Shown in pieces: positions 1-8,856 of a DNA stretch of 64,000 nt. The notes under the pieces are model-generated. The model did no database searches, had not been told where the DNA came from, and saw nothing but the letters and a program-made list of their open reading frames with translations. The translations under genes were made by a program, and so were the position numbers. The DNA lies in the NCBI RefSeq assembly GCF_029210375.1, contig NZ_JARGER010000017.1:1-64000 (forward strand), written 5' to 3'. Within the stretch, counting starts at the first letter, position 1. Every line of letters starts with the position of its first letter. Origin of the DNA: Nocardioides sp. YIM 152315. GTDB taxonomy: Bacteria > Actinomycetota > Actinomycetes > Propionibacteriales > Nocardioidaceae.

Positions 1-43
1 GATAACCACCCCCGAGGTCGCTTGACTTCCCTTAGGAACTCAG

Positions 44-841
44 TCAGCGGCGCTCGAACGCCGGGCGGTCGAAGGCCGGCGTCGCCCAGTCGCCGCCGAC
101 GTGCGCGGCCTCCGCGTCGTCGCCGGGCCGCGCCGCGATCGTGGCGGCGTGCGCCTCGGCGTCGTCCTGCGGCTCGTAGCCGAGCGCGCGCCCCGGCGCG
201 AGGTCCCACCAGCCGCGGGTGTTGGCGGAGATCCCGTAGACCACGGCGAAGCCGGGCGCGGTCGCGGTGAGCGCGGCCTCGACCATCCGCACGCAGTCAC
301 CCGGGGAGAGCCAGGTCGCGAGCTGCCGCTGCGTCTCGGGCCGGTCGCGGAAGGACCCGATCCGGCACGCGACCGCGTCGATGCCGTGGCGGTCGGCGTA
401 CAGGCTCAGCAGCGCCTCCGCGGCGACCTTCGCCACGCCGTAGAAGGTGTCGGGTCGTGGACGCGCGTCGGCACCCACGACGTCCCGACGAGGCGTCAGG
501 CCGACGGCGTGGTTGGACGAGGCGTAGACGATGCGGGGTACGCCGTGCTCGACCATCGCGTCGAGGAGCGCCGCGGTCGTGAGGGCGTGGGAGGTCAGCG
601 CGGTGCCGAGGTCGGTCGACCCCGGCTCGCCGGCCAGGTGGACCACGGCGTCGAGCCGCTCCTGCGCGAACGCGGCGTCGACGGCATCGGGGTCGGCGCA
701 GTCGAGCGTGTGCCAGGTGCCGCTCCAGCCGTCGGGCACCGGGCGGCGGTCGAGGCCGACCACGTCGTGGCCGTGGTCGGCGAGGCCGGCGGTGACGACC
801 CGGCCGATGGTGCCGGCGGCACCGGTGACGAGGACCTTCAC
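44..841 (-). CDS. NAD-dependent epimerase/dehydratase, uronate dehydrogenase-like
   Basis: A 265-residue short extended-SDR protein. Residues 6-14 form the glycine-rich NAD loop (TGAAGTIGR). The catalytic triad appears as Ser108/109 in YASSNHAVG with Tyr134 and Lys138 in YGVAK. The segment SSNHAVG and a later ISANTRGWWD are typical of uronate dehydrogenases, which oxidise glucuronate or galacturonate to the lactone; the exact substrate is inferred. The GTG start at 841 lies 2 nt after the stop of the upstream heme oxygenase gene, so the two are probably co-transcribed. The first 43 bases of the window downstream of this gene hold nothing recognisable. Confidence 0.82.
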   Translation of the reverse strand: MKVLVTGAAGTIGRVVTAGLADHGHDVVGLDRRPVPDGWSGTWHTLDCADPDAVDAAFAQERLDAVVHLAGEPGSTDLGTALTSHALTTAALLDAMVEHGVPRIVYASSNHAVGLTPRRDVVGADARPRPDTFYGVAKVAAEALLSLYADRHGIDAVACRIGSFRDRPETQRQLATWLSPGDCVRMVEAALTATAPGFAVVYGISANTRGWWDLAPGRALGYEPQDDAEAHAATIAARPGDDAEAAHVGGDWATPAFDRPAFERR

Positions 842-843
842 GG

Positions 844-1506
844 TCAGCGAGCGTACGCCTCGAGGCGCTCGCCCAGCTCGGCGAACACCTCCTGGTTGAG
901 TCGGAACGCCATCCGGACCTCGTCGACGATCCGGGCCTGCTCCCCCGCGGTCGTGCCCAGCTCGTCGAGTCGCGCGCGGTAGCCGTCCTTGTAGATCTTC
1001 GGCTTGGCGATCTGCGCGAAGTCGTAGAACGCGATGCCCGTGCCGCCGAGGTCGAAGGTGCGGTCGAGGACGCGTCCGATGGCCTGGCCGCCGGACAGGT
1101 CGCCGAGGTACCGGGTGTAGTGGTGGGCGACCAGCAGCGCCGGCCACTCCGCGGCGGCCGCGACGAGCCGCTGCCGGTAGGCGTCGGCGGCGGGGGAGTC
1201 GACGGCGCGCGGCCCCCCGGGCGCCCAGTGGTCGAGGTCGTCGTCGAGGGCGTCCACCCGTTCGAGCGCGGTGTCGTGAACGGCGGCGACGGCCGGGTCG
1301 GCGCGGTGGGCGCGGACGGTCTCCTCCAGCGTCGCGTAGACGCCACGCAGCCGGAGGAGGTAGTCGGCGTACCCCTGCTGGTTGACGCGGCCGGCCAGCA
1401 GCTCGGCCATGAACGTCGAGTCCTCGGCAGCCTGGTGCTCCGCGCGGGAGCCCTCGCGCATGGCCGCCGACAGCCGGAGGTCGGTGGTCGGGTGGAGGGC
1501 GGTCAT
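844..1506 (-). CDS. Biliverdin-producing heme oxygenase
   Basis: A 220-residue all-helical heme oxygenase of the HmuO/HO-1 type, the usual length for bacterial members. It opens heme to biliverdin, CO and iron in the cytoplasm. His24 in RAEHQAAE fits the proximal heme ligand. GDLSGG at 135-140 is the distal-helix glycine motif that lets O2 bind. An AGGAG ribosome site stands 5 nt before the ATG. It is the first gene of a pair with the uronate dehydrogenase-like gene. No heme-uptake genes or iron-regulator site were seen next to it, so its role (iron release or heme detoxification) is open. Confidence 0.93.
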   Translation of the reverse strand: MTALHPTTDLRLSAAMREGSRAEHQAAEDSTFMAELLAGRVNQQGYADYLLRLRGVYATLEETVRAHRADPAVAAVHDTALERVDALDDDLDHWAPGGPRAVDSPAADAYRQRLVAAAAEWPALLVAHHYTRYLGDLSGGQAIGRVLDRTFDLGGTGIAFYDFAQIAKPKIYKDGYRARLDELGTTAGEQARIVDEVRMAFRLNQEVFAELGERLEAYAR

Positions 1507-1542
1507 CGTGCTCCTGTGCTGGAGGTCGGACAGTGGGCGAGG

Positions 1543-2355
1543 TCAGATGCGCGGGACGACCCGTCCGAGCAGGTCGCCCATCCGCGAGGCCGCTGCCCGG
1601 CCCGCCTCGAGCACCTCCTCGTGGTTGAGCGGCTGGGTGCTGATGCCCGCGGCGAGGTTGGTGACCAGGCTGATGCCCAGCACCTCCATGCCGGCCTCGC
1701 GGGCGGCGATCGCCTCGAGGGTCGTGCTCATGCCGACGAGGTGGCCGCCGATGATGCCGGCCATCCGGACCTCGGCGGGGGTCTCGTAGTGGGGGCCGGG
1801 GAACTGGACGTAGACGCCCTCGTCGAGGCTGGGGTCCACCTCGCGGCACAGCGCGCGCAACCGGGAGCTGTAGAGGTCGGTGAGGTCGACGAACCGCGGG
1901 CCGACGATCGGGCTGCGGCCGGTGAGGTTGATGTGGTCGGAGATGAGGACCGGGGTGCCCGGCGTCCACGTGTCCTTGAGGCCACCGCACCCGTTGGTGA
2001 GCACGATGGCGCGGCAGCCCGCCCGGGCCGCCGTACGGACTCCGTGGACGACGGCCTCGACGCCCTTGCCCTCGTAGAAGTGCGTGCGGCTGAGGAACAC
2101 CAGCAGGTGCCGGTCACCGGACCTGATCGAGCGGATCTTGCCGGCGTGGCCGGCGACCGCCGCGGCGCTGAAGCCCGGGAGGTCCGTGGTGTCGATCTCC
2201 GCGGTGGCCTCGCCGAGAGCGTCGACGGCCGGCAGCCACCCCGACCCGAGGACGAGGGCGACGTCGTGGCTGTCGACGCCGGTGAGCTCGGCGAGGCGAG
2301 TGGCGGCGTCCTGGGCGTGGGAGTACGGGTCGGCGGTGTCGATCGGCGCGTTCAC
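1543..2355 (-). CDS. Purine-nucleoside phosphorylase (trimeric, low-mass type)
   Basis: A 270-residue phosphorylase that splits purine nucleosides with phosphate to base and (deoxy)ribose-1-phosphate. GSGW (37-40) and the RTHFYEG segment (90-96) are phosphate-site elements of the trimeric PNP class. LTNGCGGL and LVTNLAAG carry base-binding residues, and GPHYETPAE is the class signature. The GTG start is preceded at exactly 7 nt by TAGAGT (complement of 2363-2368), suggesting a leaderless transcript. It is a purine-salvage gene but sits far from the purine-catabolic block at the right end of the window. Confidence 0.93.
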   Translation of the reverse strand: MNAPIDTADPYSHAQDAATRLAELTGVDSHDVALVLGSGWLPAVDALGEATAEIDTTDLPGFSAAAVAGHAGKIRSIRSGDRHLLVFLSRTHFYEGKGVEAVVHGVRTAARAGCRAIVLTNGCGGLKDTWTPGTPVLISDHINLTGRSPIVGPRFVDLTDLYSSRLRALCREVDPSLDEGVYVQFPGPHYETPAEVRMAGIIGGHLVGMSTTLEAIAAREAGMEVLGISLVTNLAAGISTQPLNHEEVLEAGRAAASRMGDLLGRVVPRI

Positions 2356-2459
2356 CCGAGGGACTCTAATCGTCGGTGGGTGCGATCGATGATCCGGCGG
2401 CGTCGGTCCGCGGACCCGCCCTCACGACCAGTGTCGGTGGCCCCGGGCACGATGCCCAC

Positions 2460-2843
2460 ATGATCGATCACTTCGGCATCAACTGCGCCGACCTCGCCGC
2501 GTCGGCCGCGTTCTACGACAAGACCCTGGGGGTGCTCGGCTTCGGCCGGGTGATGGACTTCGAGGTCGCGATCGGCTACGGCCTCCCCGGCCAGCCCGAC
2601 TTCTGGATCGGCACCCAGCCCGACGGCGGTCCGTCCTCCGGCCCCAACCGCGAGGTGCACGTCGCCTTCCGGGCCGAGTCGGCCGACGCCGTCCGCGCCT
2701 TCTTCGACGCCGCGGTCGCGCTCGGAGCCGAGGTGCTCCACGAGCCGCGCCTGTGGCCGGAGTACCACGAGGGCTACTTCGGCGCCTTCGTCCGCGACCC
2801 CGACGGCAACAACGTCGAGGCGGTCTGCCACACGGGCGGCTGA
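2460..2843 (+). CDS. VOC-family (glyoxalase/bleomycin-resistance fold) protein
   Basis: A 127-residue single-module vicinal-oxygen-chelate protein. It shows the N-terminal beta strand with a metal-ligand His (MIDHFGINC), SAAFYDKTLG, a His in EVHVAFRAES, and the C-terminal AFVRDPDGNNVEAVCH with the usual Glu ligand. This arrangement is typical of small VOC dioxygenase or lyase-like proteins; the substrate cannot be told from sequence. I chose the ATG giving MIDHFG because it begins the conserved fold; a CACGAT element stands 6 nt upstream. It diverges from the purine-nucleoside phosphorylase gene across about 100 bp. Confidence 0.85.
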   Translation: MIDHFGINCADLAASAAFYDKTLGVLGFGRVMDFEVAIGYGLPGQPDFWIGTQPDGGPSSGPNREVHVAFRAESADAVRAFFDAAVALGAEVLHEPRLWPEYHEGYFGAFVRDPDGNNVEAVCHTGG

Positions 2844-2897
2844 CCTGCCGCCGTCCCGGCCGTCGAGCAGGTCACGGCCGTCGGTCCACGGGTGTCG

Positions 2898-3350
2898 CTA
2901 CAGCCCGATCGAGCGGCAGGGGCGGTTGCGCAGCGCGGCGACGTAGTCGGCGGGCGCGTCGGCCGCCTCGGCGGCGTCGGCGAGGATGCCGAGGTACGAC
3001 GCCGAGGGCAGCCCGCCCTCGTAGGCATCGAGGACGTAGGTCCACGCGACGACCGACCCGGTCATGGTCGCGACGCGGACCTTGGTCTTGCGGTAGAGGC
3101 CCGAGTCGGCGGCCTCCCAGCCGTCGAGCTGCGACTCGTCCTCGCGGGTGATGTCGTAGACCGCGACGAAGACCTGCTCCAGCGGGTCCTCGACGATCGT
3201 CGACAGGGCGCCGTCCCAGCCGTGCTCCTCACCTCCGAACGTGAGCCGCCACCCCTGCAGCCAGCCGACCGTCGAGAGCGGGGAGTGCGGCGCCCGCTCG
3301 CCCATCCGGGTGGGATCGAGGTTGGTCCCGTAGGCGGCGTAGTGGGTCAC
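2898..3350 (-). CDS. Gamma-glutamylcyclotransferase-fold protein
   Basis: A 150-residue AIG2/GGCT-fold protein. YAAYGTNL near the N terminus is the substrate-loop motif (YGSN-like), and Glu in [13 protein letters not shown] fits the catalytic acid. Members cyclise gamma-glutamyl amines or peptides to 5-oxoproline; the substrate here is unknown. The GTG start is preceded at 6 nt by TACCCT (complement of 3357-3362), so the transcript may be leaderless. It diverges from the dihydrolipoyl dehydrogenase gene: the two start codons are about 60 bp apart and each has its own -10-like element in that gap. Confidence 0.82.
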   Translation of the reverse strand: MTHYAAYGTNLDPTRMGERAPHSPLSTVGWLQGWRLTFGGEEHGWDGALSTIVEDPLEQVFVAVYDITREDESQLDGWEAADSGLYRKTKVRVATMTGSVVAWTYVLDAYEGGLPSASYLGILADAAEAADAPADYVAALRNRPCRSIGL

Positions 3351-3396
3351 GCGAGCAGGGTAGTGGAGCGGTTCGGGGTGACCTCGCCCACGTCAG

Positions 3397-3402
3397 TAGG
3401 CT
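3397..3402 (+). promoter_or_regulatory. -10 element of leaderless lpd promoter
   Basis: TAGGCT ends 7 nt before the GTG start of the dihydrolipoyl dehydrogenase gene. There is no Shine-Dalgarno sequence between them. The same hexamer pattern at the same distance recurs before many genes in the window, which supports its being a sigma-A -10 box for a leaderless mRNA. Confidence 0.55.
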
Positions 3403-3409
3403 GACGGGC

Positions 3410-4807
3410 GTGAGCACCCACTTCAACACCCTCGTCCTCGGCGCCGGCCCCGGTGGGTACGTCGCCGCGATCCGCGCCGCCCAGCTCGGCCAGACCGTCG
3501 CCGTCGTCGAGGAGAAGTACTGGGGCGGCGTGTGCCTCAACGTCGGGTGCATCCCGTCGAAGGCGCTGCTGCGCAACGCGGAGATCGCGCACATCATCAC
3601 GAAGGAGAAGGACACCTTCGGGATCGGCGGTGACGCCACGATGGACTTCGGCGTGACCCACAAGCGCAGCCGCGGCGTCGCCGAGGCCAGCGCCAAGGGC
3701 GTGCACTACCTGATGAAGAAGAACAAGATCACCGAGATCGACGGCTGGGGCACCATCAAGGGCACGGGTGAGGTCGAGGTCGACAAGGACGGCGACAAGA
3801 CGTCCTACACGTTCGACAACCTGATCATCGCGACCGGTGCGAAGGTCCGGATGCTGCCGGGCATGCGCCAGAGCGACAACGTCGTCACCTACGAGGAGCA
3901 GATCCTCGACGACGACCTGCCGGGGAGCGTCATCATCGGCGGCTCCGGCGCGATCGGCGTCGAGTTCGCCTACGTGCTCGCCAACTTCGGCGTCGACGTC
4001 ACGATCGTCGAGTTCCTCGACCGGATGGTCCCGACCGAGGACGCCGACGTCTCCAAGGAGCTGCTCAAGCAGTACAAGAAGCTCGGCGTCAAGGTCCTGC
4101 TGTCCACCAAGGTCGACTCCGTGGAGGACACCGGCAGCGGCGTGAAGGTCACCGTCAGCCCCGCCGGGGGCGGCGACGGCCAGGTGCTCGAGGCCGACCG
4201 GATGCTCGCCGCGTTCGGCTTCGCCCCGCGCGTCGAGGGCTACGGCCTCGACAACGCCGGCATCGAGCTGACCGATCGTGGCGCGATCGCGGTCGACGCC
4301 CGCGGCCGCACCAACGTCCCGAACATCTACGCGATCGGCGACGTCACCGGCAAGCTGATGCTCGCCCACACCGCCGAGGCCATGGGCGTGGTCGCCGCCG
4401 AGACGATCGCCGACGCCGAGACCGTCGAGATCAACTTCGACATGATCCCGCGCGCGACCTTCTGCCAGCCGCAGATCGCGTCGTTCGGCTACTCCGAGGC
4501 GCAGGCGAAGGAGAAGGGGTACGACGTGAAGGTCGCGACGTTCCCGTTCTCGGCCAACGGCAAGGCCCGCGGCATGGCCGAGGGGGTCGGGTTCGTGAAG
4601 ATCGTGGCCGACGCGGAGTACAACGAGATCGTCGGCGCCCACATGATCGGCCCCGAGGTGACCGAGCTGCTGCCGGCGCTCACGCTGGCCCAGCAGTGGG
4701 ACCTCACGGCCGACGAGGTCGCGCGGAACGTCTTCGCCCACCCCACCCTGTCGGAGGCGATGAAGGAGGCCGTCGAGGGCATCGCCGGCCACATGATCAA
4801 CCTCTGA
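3410..4807 (+). CDS. lpdA: Dihydrolipoyl dehydrogenase (E3)
   Basis: A 465-residue FAD disulfide oxidoreductase. It has the FAD loop GAGPGGY at 11-17, the redox pair Cys42/Cys47 in [13 protein letters not shown], the NAD-binding [11 protein letters not shown], and the second FAD segment IYAIGDVTG. Near the C terminus, [11 protein letters not shown] carries the catalytic His-Glu dyad. It reoxidises lipoyl groups of 2-oxoacid dehydrogenase complexes, and in actinobacteria also serves peroxiredoxin and glycine cleavage systems. No E1 or E2 genes lie beside it. A paralogue lacking the redox cysteine pair follows about 90 bp downstream. Confidence 0.95.
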   Translation: MSTHFNTLVLGAGPGGYVAAIRAAQLGQTVAVVEEKYWGGVCLNVGCIPSKALLRNAEIAHIITKEKDTFGIGGDATMDFGVTHKRSRGVAEASAKGVHYLMKKNKITEIDGWGTIKGTGEVEVDKDGDKTSYTFDNLIIATGAKVRMLPGMRQSDNVVTYEEQILDDDLPGSVIIGGSGAIGVEFAYVLANFGVDVTIVEFLDRMVPTEDADVSKELLKQYKKLGVKVLLSTKVDSVEDTGSGVKVTVSPAGGGDGQVLEADRMLAAFGFAPRVEGYGLDNAGIELTDRGAIAVDARGRTNVPNIYAIGDVTGKLMLAHTAEAMGVVAAETIADAETVEINFDMIPRATFCQPQIASFGYSEAQAKEKGYDVKVATFPFSANGKARGMAEGVGFVKIVADAEYNEIVGAHMIGPEVTELLPALTLAQQWDLTADEVARNVFAHPTLSEAMKEAVEGIAGHMINL

Positions 4808-4897
4808 GGCGTCGGAGGACGAGGTCGAGCCGGCGGCGCGGCCGAGGAACGGGGCCGCGGTCCGACGAGTCGAGACCCGGTGACTTGAGAGGAATGC

Positions 4898-6292
4898 ATG
4901 ACTGAGCGAGTCGTCATCATCGGCGGCGGCCCCGGCGGCTACGAGGCGGCGCACGTCGCCGCGCAGCTCGGCGCCGAGGTCACGATCGTCGACACCGACG
5001 GCGTGGGTGGCTCGGCGGTCCTCACCGACTGCGTGCCGAGCAAGACGCTCATCGCCACCGCCGAGGTGATGAGCGAGCTGTCCGGCGCCGCGGAGCTCGG
5101 CGTGAACTTCCTCGACTCCGAGGGTGACGCGGCCACGTCGATCCGGGTCGACCTGGCCCGCCTGAACGCCCGGGTCAAGGGGCTCGCCGCCGAGCAGTCC
5201 TCCGACATCGAGCGACGTCTGACCCGCGACGGCGTCACGGTCGTCAAGGGGCGCGGCAGCCTGGCCGGGCCCGACCGCGTGGTCGCGCAGCTCGACGACG
5301 GCAGCGAGCAGATGCTGCGCGCCGACGCCGTGCTCATCGCGACCGGTGCCGCGCCGCGCACGCTCCCCGGCGCCCAGCCCGACGGCGAGCGCATCCTCAC
5401 CTGGGAGCAGGTCTACGACCTCACCGAGGTGCCGACCGAGCTCATCGTGGTCGGATCCGGCGTAACCGGCGCCGAGTTCGCCAGCGCCTACCTCAACCTC
5501 GGCATCCCGGTCACGCTGGTCTCCAGCCGCGATCGGGTGCTGCCGGGCGAGGACGCCGACGCCGCGAAGGTGCTCGAGGACGTGCTGACCCGCCGCGGCA
5601 TGAACGTGCTCTCCCGGTCGCGCATGGAGTCGGTGACCCGCGACGGCGACGTCGTGACCGTGACGCTCACCGACGGCCGGACCGTCCAGGGCTCCCACTG
5701 CATCCTGGCGCTCGGCTCGGTCCCGAACACCGACGACATGGGCCTCGAGGAGGCCGGAGTCATCCTCAAGGACGGCGGCTTCGTCAACGTCGACCGGGTC
5801 TCGCGCACCTCCGCCCGGGGCGTGTACGCCGCGGGCGACTGCACCGGCGTCCTGATGCTCGCCAGCGTCGCGGCAATGCAGGGCCGGATCGCGATGTGGC
5901 ACTTCCTCGGCGACACCGTGCACCCGCTCGACCTGAAGACGGTGTCGTCGAACGTGTTCACCGCGCCCGAGATCGCCACCGTCGGCTGGTCGCAGCAGGC
6001 CGTCGACGCCGGGGAGCTCCAGGCCGAGGTCGTCACGCTCCCGCTGTCGGGCAATCCGCGCGCCAAGATGCAGGGCGTCCGCGACGGCTTCGTGAAGCTG
6101 CTGTGCCGTCCGGGCACCGGCAGCATCGTCGGCGGCGTCGTCGTCGGCCCGCGGGCGAGCGAGCTGATCCACCCCGTCTCGATCGCCGTCGCCGAGTCGC
6201 TGACCGCCGACCAGCTCGCCCAGGCCTTCACGGTCTACCCGTCGATGAGCGGCTCGCTCGCCGAGGCCGCGCGCCGGCTGCACCGCGTGTGA
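4898..6292 (+). CDS. NAD(P)H-quinone dehydrogenase (LpdA/Rv3303c-like flavoprotein)
   Basis: A 464-residue flavoprotein of the lipoamide dehydrogenase family that cannot be a lipoamide dehydrogenase. The active-site stretch reads GGSAVLTDCVPSKT, so only one of the two redox cysteines (Cys45) remains. The C-terminal His-Glu motif HPTLSE is replaced by YPSMSG. FAD and NAD loops (GGGPGGYEA at 9-17; GSGVTGAEFA mid-protein) are intact. This is the pattern of Mycobacterium tuberculosis Rv3303c, a quinone-reducing enzyme linked to oxidative-stress defence; the same role is inferred here. It follows the true E3 gene in the same direction and may share its transcript. Confidence 0.85.
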   Translation: MTERVVIIGGGPGGYEAAHVAAQLGAEVTIVDTDGVGGSAVLTDCVPSKTLIATAEVMSELSGAAELGVNFLDSEGDAATSIRVDLARLNARVKGLAAEQSSDIERRLTRDGVTVVKGRGSLAGPDRVVAQLDDGSEQMLRADAVLIATGAAPRTLPGAQPDGERILTWEQVYDLTEVPTELIVVGSGVTGAEFASAYLNLGIPVTLVSSRDRVLPGEDADAAKVLEDVLTRRGMNVLSRSRMESVTRDGDVVTVTLTDGRTVQGSHCILALGSVPNTDDMGLEEAGVILKDGGFVNVDRVSRTSARGVYAAGDCTGVLMLASVAAMQGRIAMWHFLGDTVHPLDLKTVSSNVFTAPEIATVGWSQQAVDAGELQAEVVTLPLSGNPRAKMQGVRDGFVKLLCRPGTGSIVGGVVVGPRASELIHPVSIAVAESLTADQLAQAFTVYPSMSGSLAEAARRLHRV

Positions 6293-6360
6293 GGTCACGC
6301 GCAGGCGCTTGCGGCGCTCGGCTAGCCTGACCCCTCCGTCCGCTCACCCAGGAGGTCTCG

Positions 6361-7545
6361 ATGCCGTTCCGGCGCGCCGCCGTCGCCCTGTCCGTGACCC
6401 TGGCCCTGGCCGCGACCACCGCGCCGGCGACCGCCGACCCGGCGCAGCCGGAGCGCCGCAAGCTCGAGACCGTCACGATCACGACCGTGGGGTGGGGCCA
6501 CGGCAAGGGCCTCTCGCAGTACGGCGCCCGCGCCCGCGCCGAGGCCGGCCAGCGCTGGCGCGAGATCGTGCGCCACTACTACCCCGGCACGAGGTGGGGC
6601 AACTCCGGCGGCAGGATCCGGATCCAGATCTCCGGCGACACCTCGCGCGACGTCGTCGTGGTCGCGCGACCCGGCCTCAAGCTGCACGCGCTCGGCAACG
6701 ACCGCACCTGGCGGCTGCGGGAGAGGGTGCACGGCAAGGAGGTCCGGGCGTGGAAGCTCCAGCCGGCCGGTCACCGCTCGAAGGTCTCCTTCAAGACGGG
6801 CCGCTGGCACCGGTGGCGCACCGTCAAGGGGGACGCCGAGTTCACCGCCGGCGGCCAGCCGATCGAGCTGAAGACCCCGGGCGGCCGCACGGCGTACCGA
6901 GGCGCCCTGCGCTCCACCTCCGTCAACGACTCGGGCAGCAAGCGCGACACCGTCAACGTGCTGCCGATCGACGCCTACCTGCGCGGTGTCGTCCCCCGCG
7001 AGGTGTTCCCGTCGTGGCCGACCCATGCGCTCCGGTCGCAGGCCGTCGCCGCGCGCACCTACGCCGCGTTCGAGCGTCGCGACAACCGGCACGACCCCTA
7101 CGACCTCTGTGACACCGATGCCTGCCAGGTCTACGGCGGCGTCGCCGACGAGACGCCGCAGACGGATCGCGCCATCAAGGCGACCAGGCACAAGGTCGTC
7201 ACCCGCGAGGGCCGTCCGATCTTCGCGCAGTTCTCGGCCAGCAACGGCGGTTGGAGCGTGGACGGCGGCTACCCCTACCTGCGCGCGGAGGCGGACCCGT
7301 TCGACACCGGCGTCCTCGGCGAGGATCCCGAGACCACGACGTTCGCTGCCGCGGACATCACCCGCAACTGGCCCGGCATGGGCGACCTGGTCTCGATCGC
7401 GGTGACCAGCCGCGACGGTCGGGGCCCCTACGGAGGGCGGGCCCTCGAGCTCACGGTGACTGGCACGGGCGGCACGCAGACCGTCTCGGGCGACGACTTC
7501 CGCGACTGGATGGGCCTGCGCTCGACGCTCCTGGAAATTACATAA
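6361..7545 (+). CDS. Secreted SpoIID/LytB-domain protein (paralogue 1)
   Basis: A 394-residue exported protein with a signal peptide at about 1-25. The SpoIID/LytB core shows GWGHGKGLSQYGARA near the start of the mature chain, LRGVVPREVFPSWP, then RSQAVAARTYAAF and CDTDACQVYGG. In sporulating Firmicutes SpoIID is a lytic transglycosylase acting on stem-peptide-free glycan; here a cell-wall glycan role is inferred. An AGGAGG ribosome site precedes the ATG, and TAGCCT at 6323-6328 gives a plausible -10 with a leader of about 30 nt. A second copy follows immediately. Confidence 0.88.
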   Translation: MPFRRAAVALSVTLALAATTAPATADPAQPERRKLETVTITTVGWGHGKGLSQYGARARAEAGQRWREIVRHYYPGTRWGNSGGRIRIQISGDTSRDVVVVARPGLKLHALGNDRTWRLRERVHGKEVRAWKLQPAGHRSKVSFKTGRWHRWRTVKGDAEFTAGGQPIELKTPGGRTAYRGALRSTSVNDSGSKRDTVNVLPIDAYLRGVVPREVFPSWPTHALRSQAVAARTYAAFERRDNRHDPYDLCDTDACQVYGGVADETPQTDRAIKATRHKVVTREGRPIFAQFSASNGGWSVDGGYPYLRAEADPFDTGVLGEDPETTTFAAADITRNWPGMGDLVSIAVTSRDGRGPYGGRALELTVTGTGGTQTVSGDDFRDWMGLRSTLLEIT

Positions 7546-7641
7546 GTGTAGTTCTCAGGTTCAGATTGCGGGGCCGATCTGGCCATGGTGCGATGTCTCG
7601 TCACATTCGCACCACGAGCCACTTCGAGCCACGGGGATCCC

Positions 7642-8856
7642 ATGCGTCGCACGACCGCGCCCGCGCGCGCCGGCCTGCTGGTCGGCGCGCTGACCCTCGC
7701 GCTCGCCGCGATCTCCGCGGCGCCCGCGGGCGCCGCGAAGCGCGAGACGAGCGCCTGGGACGTGACCCATGCGGCCCACATCGCGATCGTCGGGCACGGC
7801 TACGGGCACGGCCACGGCATGTCGCAGTACGGCGCGGAGGGCGCCGCGCGCCAGGGTCTGACCTACCAGCAGATCGCCGAGTTCTACTACGCCGGCACGC
7901 AGTGGGGCACTGCCGTCGGGCGGGTGACCGTCCAGATCACCGCGGACTCGTCGCCGAGGGACCTCGTCGTCCGGGCCCGCAGCGGCCTGACGCTGCGCGA
8001 CACCGCGGTCCGGGGGCGCTCGCCGCTGCCCGAGAACGGCGCGACCGCGTGGCGCGTCGTGACCGGCCGCGCCGGCGTCGGCAGGGTCTCCTACCTGACG
8101 GACCGGTGGCACCCGTTCGCGACCCTGCAGGGCACGGGCGAGTTCTTCGCCGGGGGCAGGCCGATCACGCTGGTCACGCCGTCCGGTGACCGCTCCTACC
8201 GGGGCCGGCTCCGCACCGCGCTCACCGGCACCGGGACGCGCGCCACCGTCAACGAGCTGCGCCTCGAGAAGTACCTGCGCGGCGTCGTGCCGCTCGAGAT
8301 CCCGGCGTCCTGGAGCACCGAGGCCGTCCGGGCCCAGGCGGTCGCGGCCCGCACCTACGCGGCGTACGAACGCGCCCACCCGCGGTCCTCGGCGTACCAG
8401 ATCTGCGACACGACCTCGTGCCAGGTCTACGGCGGCGTCGCTGCCGAGCACCGTGCCGCCAACCGGGCGATCCGGGACACCCGGACGCAGGTGCTGACCG
8501 TCGGCGGCGAGCCCGCGTTCACGCAGTTCGGCTCGAGCAGCGGCGGGTGGACCGCGGCGGGCTCGGTGCCCTACCTGGCCGCGCGTGAGGACCCGTACGA
8601 CGGCTGGGCCGGCAACCCGGTGCACGACTGGACGCTCGTGGTCACCGACACCCGGCTCGAGCAGGCTTGGCCGGAGATCGGCGACCTCGGGCGTATCGAG
8701 GTCACCTCGCGCGACGGCAACGGCGCCTGGGGCGGTCGGGTCGGCTCGATCACGCTCACCGGCACGGGCGGCCAGGTGACCGTCAGCGGCGACACCTTCC
8801 GGTCGGCGCTGGGCCTGCGGTCGACTTGGCTGACCTTCACGATCTCGCCGCGCTGA
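7642..8856 (+). CDS. Secreted SpoIID/LytB-domain protein (paralogue 2)
   Basis: A 404-residue tandem paralogue of the preceding gene, with a signal peptide ending near SAAPAGAAK (about residue 33). It keeps the same blocks: HGYGHGHGMSQYGAEGAA, LRGVVPLEIPASW, RAQAVAARTYAAYE, CDTTSCQVYGG and FGSSSGGW. The ATG at 7642 starts directly before the basic n-region of the signal peptide; the upstream in-frame GTG-rich stretch is not part of a signal peptide. About 95 bp separate the copies, including an A/T-rich patch (7535-7570) that could hold a separate promoter. The last 20 bases overlap the convergent BenE gene. Confidence 0.88.
   Translation: MRRTTAPARAGLLVGALTLALAAISAAPAGAAKRETSAWDVTHAAHIAIVGHGYGHGHGMSQYGAEGAARQGLTYQQIAEFYYAGTQWGTAVGRVTVQITADSSPRDLVVRARSGLTLRDTAVRGRSPLPENGATAWRVVTGRAGVGRVSYLTDRWHPFATLQGTGEFFAGGRPITLVTPSGDRSYRGRLRTALTGTGTRATVNELRLEKYLRGVVPLEIPASWSTEAVRAQAVAARTYAAYERAHPRSSAYQICDTTSCQVYGGVAAEHRAANRAIRDTRTQVLTVGGEPAFTQFGSSSGGWTAAGSVPYLAAREDPYDGWAGNPVHDWTLVVTDTRLEQAWPEIGDLGRIEVTSRDGNGAWGGRVGSITLTGTGGQVTVSGDTFRSALGLRSTWLTFTISPR

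Noticed and set aside
3347..6298. A 983-codon open frame on the minus strand opposite two flavoprotein genes
   Set aside because: It is a GC-driven shadow: the plus strand encodes two complete oxidoreductases with intact motifs, and the antisense peptide is low-complexity Arg/Asp/Gly-rich. Similar long antisense frames occur opposite most genes here.
6361..8856. SpoIID proteins as evidence of endospore formation
   Set aside because: The domain is widespread in non-sporulating bacteria and no other sporulation gene is present in the window.
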